From an uncultured Oscillospiraceae bacterium (lineage in GTDB: Bacteria; Bacillota; Clostridia; Oscillospirales; Oscillospiraceae), in contig CALWXH010000016.1 of assembly GCA_944385465.1 (NCBI GenBank), positions 1 to 34,962 of the forward strand: a stretch of DNA of 34,962 nt. Direction: 5' to 3'. Below are positions 31,755 through 34,962 of this stretch, one piece after another. The translations under genes were made by a program, and so were the position numbers. Position 1 is the first letter of the stretch, and each line of letters begins with the position of its first letter. The notes beneath the pieces are model-generated. The model ran no database searches and had not been told where the DNA came from. It saw nothing but the letters and a program-made list of their open reading frames with translations.

Positions 31755-33191
31755 ATGAACCCTGACCAGGAAATTAATCTTCCCAGCGCCGCCGTACAGC
31801 AGGGCGAGCCGGACGCCCTGGCGCAGCCCCAGACGCTCTGGCGCTATGCCCTGGCCCGGATCTGCTGGGGGCTGGTTCTCACCACCATTACGCTGAATTT
31901 TTTCTATCTCCAGTACCTGCTCCCCGCCGTGGGCTGCGTCCTGATCTACCTGGGGCTGCGCTCCCTCCGGAAGGCCAACCGGTGGCTGGGGGCGTGCCAT
32001 GGGCTGTCTGTCGCCCTGCTGGTGCTGCGGGCGGCCATCCTGCTGCTGGATGCCACCCCCGCGTGGTGGGCCCTCCCCGATTCCGCAGGCTTCTGGACAG
32101 GCGTGCTTGCCTTCCTGCTGGTCTTTCTGCTGCTCTTTGCCCTGTGGCGGGGTTTGAAGGAAATATTCCGCCAGGCCGGGCAGCCGCCGAAAACCGGTTC
32201 CGCCGGCGCCCTGGTGATCTGCTGGGTGCTGATCTTTCTGCTGGGCCTGATGGAGACCAGCATCTGGCTGGTCACCCTGCCCGTCCTCATCCTGTGGATC
32301 TGCCTGGTCGTGGGCGTGTTCAAGATCAATGGTGCGCTGGAGCAGGCGGGATACACCATCATCCCCGCCCCGGTGCGGGTGGTGGGCTGGCATCTGGGCC
32401 TGTTCTACCTCGTGGCCTTGGCGGCTGGGATCCTGATCTGCCTGCTCTGCTTCAGCCGCCGGCCGGTGGCTGCCGTCCCAGCCGCCCCCCAGACCGGCCA
32501 GACACAGCTGCGGCAGGAGCTGGCGGAGCTGGGCTTCCCGGCGGAACTGCTGGCCGATCTGCCCGATGAGGAGGTGGCACGGTTGGAAGGGGCCAGCGGC
32601 GTGGAGCAGAAGGATATTTGGGGTTGGAACACTGCCGATCACTTGGAGGGGCTGGACTGTCAGGTCTTCCAGGTGACCCTCCCCGGGGAAAACACCCTGC
32701 GGTTCTACTATTTCTTCCAGTGGCGTACCCCTCCGGAACAACGCTATCGCTATCTGGACGGGGTGGAGCTCATCCCCGCCCACAGCTTCAACAGCCTGTC
32801 CATGGAGGTGGAATCCCCCCGTGGCAGCCTGCTCTGGGAGGAGGACGGCCAGACGCTGGAGATGGAGCTGACTGCCACAGCTCCCCAGGTCTATCACGAC
32901 ACCTGGTCGCTGGGGACCCTTACCTCCGTCTCCTCCTATTCCTATTGCGATATGGTCTTCTCCCTTCCGAAGGAGGGGGAAAACCTCCGGGGCTATGTGA
33001 CCTGGGGCGTCTCCAATCTCCGGGAGGAGAACTTCGTCACCTCTTGCATCACCTACATCCACCAGCTCTCCCCCCTCTCCTATCCCTGGGCGGATCCCTG
33101 TCAGGCCCAGCGGCTGGGACGGGCCGCTGACGAGCAGGATCCCTTCTGCAGCCTGGGCGTCTGGTGTGACGCTCACTACACAGAGCAATGA
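31755..33191 (+). CDS. Polytopic putative sensor protein, copy 2, with sigma-derived N-terminus
   Basis: A 478-aa paralogue of the preceding protein with the same layout. Seven helices begin at RYALARICWGLVLTTITLNF. The conserved block TGQTQLRQELAELGFPAELL and ADLPDEEVARLEGA (247-280) follows, then a beta-rich outer domain (FSLPKEGENLRGYVTWG) and a YPW motif. Its first 29 residues do not match copy 1. Instead they align without gaps to residues 1-29 of the ECF sigma factor (shared GEPDAL, TL and others), and the DNA shares a 20-base identical block. The two outer domains have diverged much more than the membrane part, as if they sense different signals. ATG follows AGGAGGTTGCAATC, 40 bases after copy 1. 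Confidence 0.82.
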   Translation: MNPDQEINLPSAAVQQGEPDALAQPQTLWRYALARICWGLVLTTITLNFFYLQYLLPAVGCVLIYLGLRSLRKANRWLGACHGLSVALLVLRAAILLLDATPAWWALPDSAGFWTGVLAFLLVFLLLFALWRGLKEIFRQAGQPPKTGSAGALVICWVLIFLLGLMETSIWLVTLPVLILWICLVVGVFKINGALEQAGYTIIPAPVRVVGWHLGLFYLVALAAGILICLLCFSRRPVAAVPAAPQTGQTQLRQELAELGFPAELLADLPDEEVARLEGASGVEQKDIWGWNTADHLEGLDCQVFQVTLPGENTLRFYYFFQWRTPPEQRYRYLDGVELIPAHSFNSLSMEVESPRGSLLWEEDGQTLEMELTATAPQVYHDTWSLGTLTSVSSYSYCDMVFSLPKEGENLRGYVTWGVSNLREENFVTSCITYIHQLSPLSYPWADPCQAQRLGRAADEQDPFCSLGVWCDAHYTEQ

Positions 33192-33196
33192 CCCAC

Positions 33197-33236
33197 CCCG
33201 GAGGGGGAGCTGTGGCTCCCCCTCCGGGATTTTTTT
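33197..33236 (+). terminator. Terminator of the ECF sigma operon
   Basis: CCCGGAGGGGGAGC (33197-33210), TGTG, GCTCCCCCTCCGGG (33215-33228), A, then seven T's. A textbook intrinsic terminator. Confidence 0.96.
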
Positions 33237-33297
33237 GCCGGACAGGCAACGGGGACAGCCACCGGCGCATACCCTCTCCCCATAGGGGGTGAGAGGG

Positions 33298-34470
33298 ATG
33301 CTCCATATTCTCCGGCTGCGGTGGCTGCGGGAACTGCTGGCCACCATCGCGGTGCTGGTGGCCGGCTTTGCCCTGGTGGCGGCACCGGAACAGGCCATTC
33401 AGGGCGGGAAAAACGGACTGCTGCTGTGCTTCAACGTCATCATTCCCTCCCTGTTCCCCTTTTTTGTGCTCTCCTCCCTGGTGGTGGACCTGGGGCTGGC
33501 GTCCTGCCTGGGCAGCGCCATGGGGCCCTTGATGCGCCCCCTGTTCCGGGTGAACGGCAGCTGCTCGGCGGCAGTGGTGCTGGGCTTCATCGGCGGCTAC
33601 CCCGTGGGCGCCCGCACCGCCCTGCAGCTGTACCAGCAGGGATTGTGCTCCAAGGCGGAGGCGGAGCGGCTGCTGGCCTTCTGCAACAACTCCGGCCCCG
33701 CCTTCATTTTCGGCGTGGTGGGGGCCGGCGTCTTTGGCGACGGGCGGGTGGGGCTGCTGCTCTACCTCACCCACACCCTGGCCTCCATCCTGGTGGGCAT
33801 TCTGTTCCGGTTCCACGGCGGCGGCTGCGCCGGCGCCCCTTCCCAGAATCAGAAGCCCATCGGCACCATCACGGTCCCGGCGGCCTTCACCGGGGCGGTG
33901 ACCCGCTCCTTTCAGAGCACGATGAACATCTGCGCCTTCGTGGTGTTCTTCTCCGTGGTGCTCCAGATGCTCACCGCCTGGGGGGCCCTGTCCGCCCTGG
34001 CGGACGCGCTGGGCGTGCTGGGGCTCAGTCCGGAGTGGGCCCACCGGCTGGTGGCCGGGCTGCTGGAGCTGTCCTCCGGCGTATCCTCCCTCAGCGGCGG
34101 CACCGGGCTGGCCGGCCGGGCGTCCATGGCCGCCTTCATGCTGGGCTGGGCCGGACTGTCGGTACACTGTCAGGTGCTCTCCTTTCTGCTGGACAGCGGC
34201 CTGTCCGTGCGCACCTACCTGGCGGGCAAGCTGTGCCACGCGCTGCTGGCCGCCGCCCTCACCTGGCTGTGCGCCCAGGTGATCCCCATCTCCCAGTCCG
34301 TATCCCACTATCTGATCCAGCAGACCGAGACCATTGCCGCGCTGGATTTCTCCACAGCCCTCACCATCTCAGCGGGGGCCGCCGCAGGCTGCTGGCTGCT
34401 GCTGTGCGCCCTGGGCGCCGCGCTGGTGAGAAAAAAGTGTGGAAAAGGCCGCCGCAATCGTGTATACTGA
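33298..34470 (+). CDS. ylbJ: YlbJ-like sporulation integral membrane protein
   Basis: A 390-aa membrane protein with nucleoside-recognition (Gate) domains; in B. subtilis ylbJ is a SigE-regulated sporulation gene. Visible hallmarks are NVIIPSLFPFFVLSSLVVDL, GFIGGYPVGARTA, LLAFCNNSGPAFIFGVVGAG and, in the second half, FTGAVTRSFQSTMNICAFVV and SSGVSSLSG. About nine helices. ATG at 33298 is favoured by GGGGGTGAG just upstream; GTG at 33289 is an alternative. The match to the FCNNSGPAF signature supports a spore-forming host. Confidence 0.88.
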   Translation: MLHILRLRWLRELLATIAVLVAGFALVAAPEQAIQGGKNGLLLCFNVIIPSLFPFFVLSSLVVDLGLASCLGSAMGPLMRPLFRVNGSCSAAVVLGFIGGYPVGARTALQLYQQGLCSKAEAERLLAFCNNSGPAFIFGVVGAGVFGDGRVGLLLYLTHTLASILVGILFRFHGGGCAGAPSQNQKPIGTITVPAAFTGAVTRSFQSTMNICAFVVFFSVVLQMLTAWGALSALADALGVLGLSPEWAHRLVAGLLELSSGVSSLSGGTGLAGRASMAAFMLGWAGLSVHCQVLSFLLDSGLSVRTYLAGKLCHALLAAALTWLCAQVIPISQSVSHYLIQQTETIAALDFSTALTISAGAAAGCWLLLCALGAALVRKKCGKGRRNRVY

Positions 34471-34501
34471 AGAGGTAAACTCCCTGGGAGAAGGTGTGGT
34501 T

Positions 34502-34711
34502 ATGCTTTTTGAAAAGAATATGGAAGCCCGCTGTTCCTACTGCAAGCGCAGCGCGCCCCTGGACCGGGAAACCGTGATGTGCCCGAAGCGGGGCGTCATG
34601 TCCGCCTCCGACTCCTGCCGGCAGTTCCGGTACGACCCCCTGAAGCGGGTGCCCCCCAAGCCGGCGGCGGCGGATTTTTCCCACCTGAAAGACGAGGATT
34701 TTACCCTGTAA
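34502..34711 (+). CDS. Small cysteine-rich (CxxC) protein, 69 aa
   Basis: MLFEKNMEARCSYCKRSAPL starts a 69-aa protein with four cysteines in a zinc-ribbon-like order: CSYC, then VMCPKRG and SCRQFRYDPLKRVPP, ending in the acidic DFSHLKDEDFTL. I recall near-identical small proteins in many Oscillospiraceae and no assigned function; a metal-binding adaptor is a guess. The ribosome site GGGAGAAGGTG precedes the ATG at 34502. The frame is open upstream to 34439, but the extension overlaps ylbJ. TATACT at 34463-34468 may be its own -10 inside the ylbJ end. It is followed by a clear terminator. Confidence 0.82.
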   Translation: MLFEKNMEARCSYCKRSAPLDRETVMCPKRGVMSASDSCRQFRYDPLKRVPPKPAAADFSHLKDEDFTL

Positions 34712-34716
34712 CACAA

Positions 34717-34751
34717 AAGGCATGACCTGTCCCGGTCATGCCTTCTTTTTT
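34717..34751 (+). terminator. Terminator of the CxxC protein gene
   Basis: AAGGCATGACC (34717-34727), six-base loop, GGTCATGCCTT (34734-34744), then CTTTTTTT. Confidence 0.94.
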
Positions 34752-34850
34752 TCCGCTGGAAACTCTCACGCGCCCTGGCCCACCGTTCCGGCTGCCCCCA
34801 GGGACATGGAAGCGGCAGCATCTCCGAGTGTCGCGATGCTGCGGCGCAAC

Positions 34851-34880
34851 AAAAAAGCAGACAACCCAACGGTTGTCTGC
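34851..34880 (-). terminator. Terminator of the rRNA operon
   Basis: On the minus strand GCAGACAACC (34880-34871), loop, GGTTGTCTGC (34866-34857), then six T's (34856-34851), a few bases beyond the 5S rRNA 3' end. Between here and 34751 only a weaker imperfect inverted repeat (34815-34842) is seen. Confidence 0.9.
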
Positions 34881-34888
34881 TTCTTTGT

Positions 34889-34962
34889 GTTGGCACTACC
34901 TATCTTTCCGGGCCGTCACCAGCCAAGTATTTTCGGCGCGAGTGAGCTTAACTGCCGTGTTC
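34889..34962 (-). rRNA. rrf: 5S ribosomal RNA, 3' part (cut by window edge)
   Basis: Read on the minus strand from the window edge, GAACACGGCAGTTAAG is the universal 5S motif (GAACACGG-N-AGTTAAG). It is followed by GCCGAAAATACTTGG and an ending in GTGCCA. The 3' end is estimated at about 34889 and could be off by a few bases. The rest of the 5S gene, and presumably 23S and 16S, lie to the right of the window. Confidence 0.92.

Overview
The window comes from a GC-rich, low-repeat bacterial chromosome of the Clostridia type, most likely a spore-forming gut Oscillospiraceae (relatives of Flavonifractor, Intestinimonas or Lawsonibacter). The clues are a CIRCE operator on clpB, two T-box leaders, a YlbJ-type sporulation membrane protein, Rrf2 and MntP genes, many tight intrinsic terminators, and coding sequence with almost all third positions G or C. 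The genus is inference. No CRISPR array, prophage or transposase was seen.

Layout from left to right. 1-3.4 kb: 5' part of clpB (minus) under HrcA/CIRCE control, divergent from a MATE efflux gene. 3.4-5.4 kb (minus): an Rrf2 regulator overlapping a GT39 membrane glycosyltransferase. 5.5-6.7 kb: DEAD-box RNA helicase, then about 0.8 kb of non-coding, hairpin-rich repeat DNA. 7.5-11.3 kb: ymdB and a YhaO/YhaN-like (Mre11/Rad50-type) nuclease-ATPase pair. 11.5-15.7 kb: a 38-codon ORF, then (minus) an ABC ATPase and a giant FtsX-type permease with a duplicated coiled coil. 15.9-16.7 kb: a yybP-ykoY Mn2+ riboswitch controlling mntP. 16.7-17.7 kb: an AT-rich island with its own promoter and terminator, encoding a 28-aa membrane peptide and a DUF4230 protein. 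17.7-20.3 kb (minus): T-box(Cys)-cysE-cysS with two twin-hairpin repeats between the genes. 20.3-22.2 kb: lipoprotein, membrane-anchored XRE/zinc-ribbon regulator and a small membrane protein. 22.1-26.1 kb: a twin-operator promoter with a short terminated transcript, then a heterodimeric ABC exporter. 26.2-29.6 kb (minus): T-box(Trp) controlling a TrpXYZ-type ABC importer. 29.7-33.2 kb: an ECF sigma factor and two paralogous 478-aa membrane proteins. 33.3-34.7 kb: ylbJ and a small CxxC protein. The right edge is the 3' part of a 5S rRNA gene (minus), so an rRNA operon lies beyond the window.

Most of the window is housekeeping DNA with visible regulatory RNA: amino-acid sensing by two T-boxes, Mn2+ sensing by one riboswitch and heat-shock control by CIRCE. 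The best candidate for an undescribed system is the ECF sigma operon at 29.7-33.2 kb. Two large polytopic proteins of equal length follow the sigma gene, and the first 29 codons of the second one are a recognisable copy of the first 29 codons of the sigma gene. This points to duplication of a sigma-membrane protein pair followed by an in-frame deletion. Other items worth following are the short RNA behind the TTAGC-N4-GCTAA operators, the AT-rich DUF4230 island, the structured 0.8-kb repeat block, and a repeat element that supplies the cysE stop codon.
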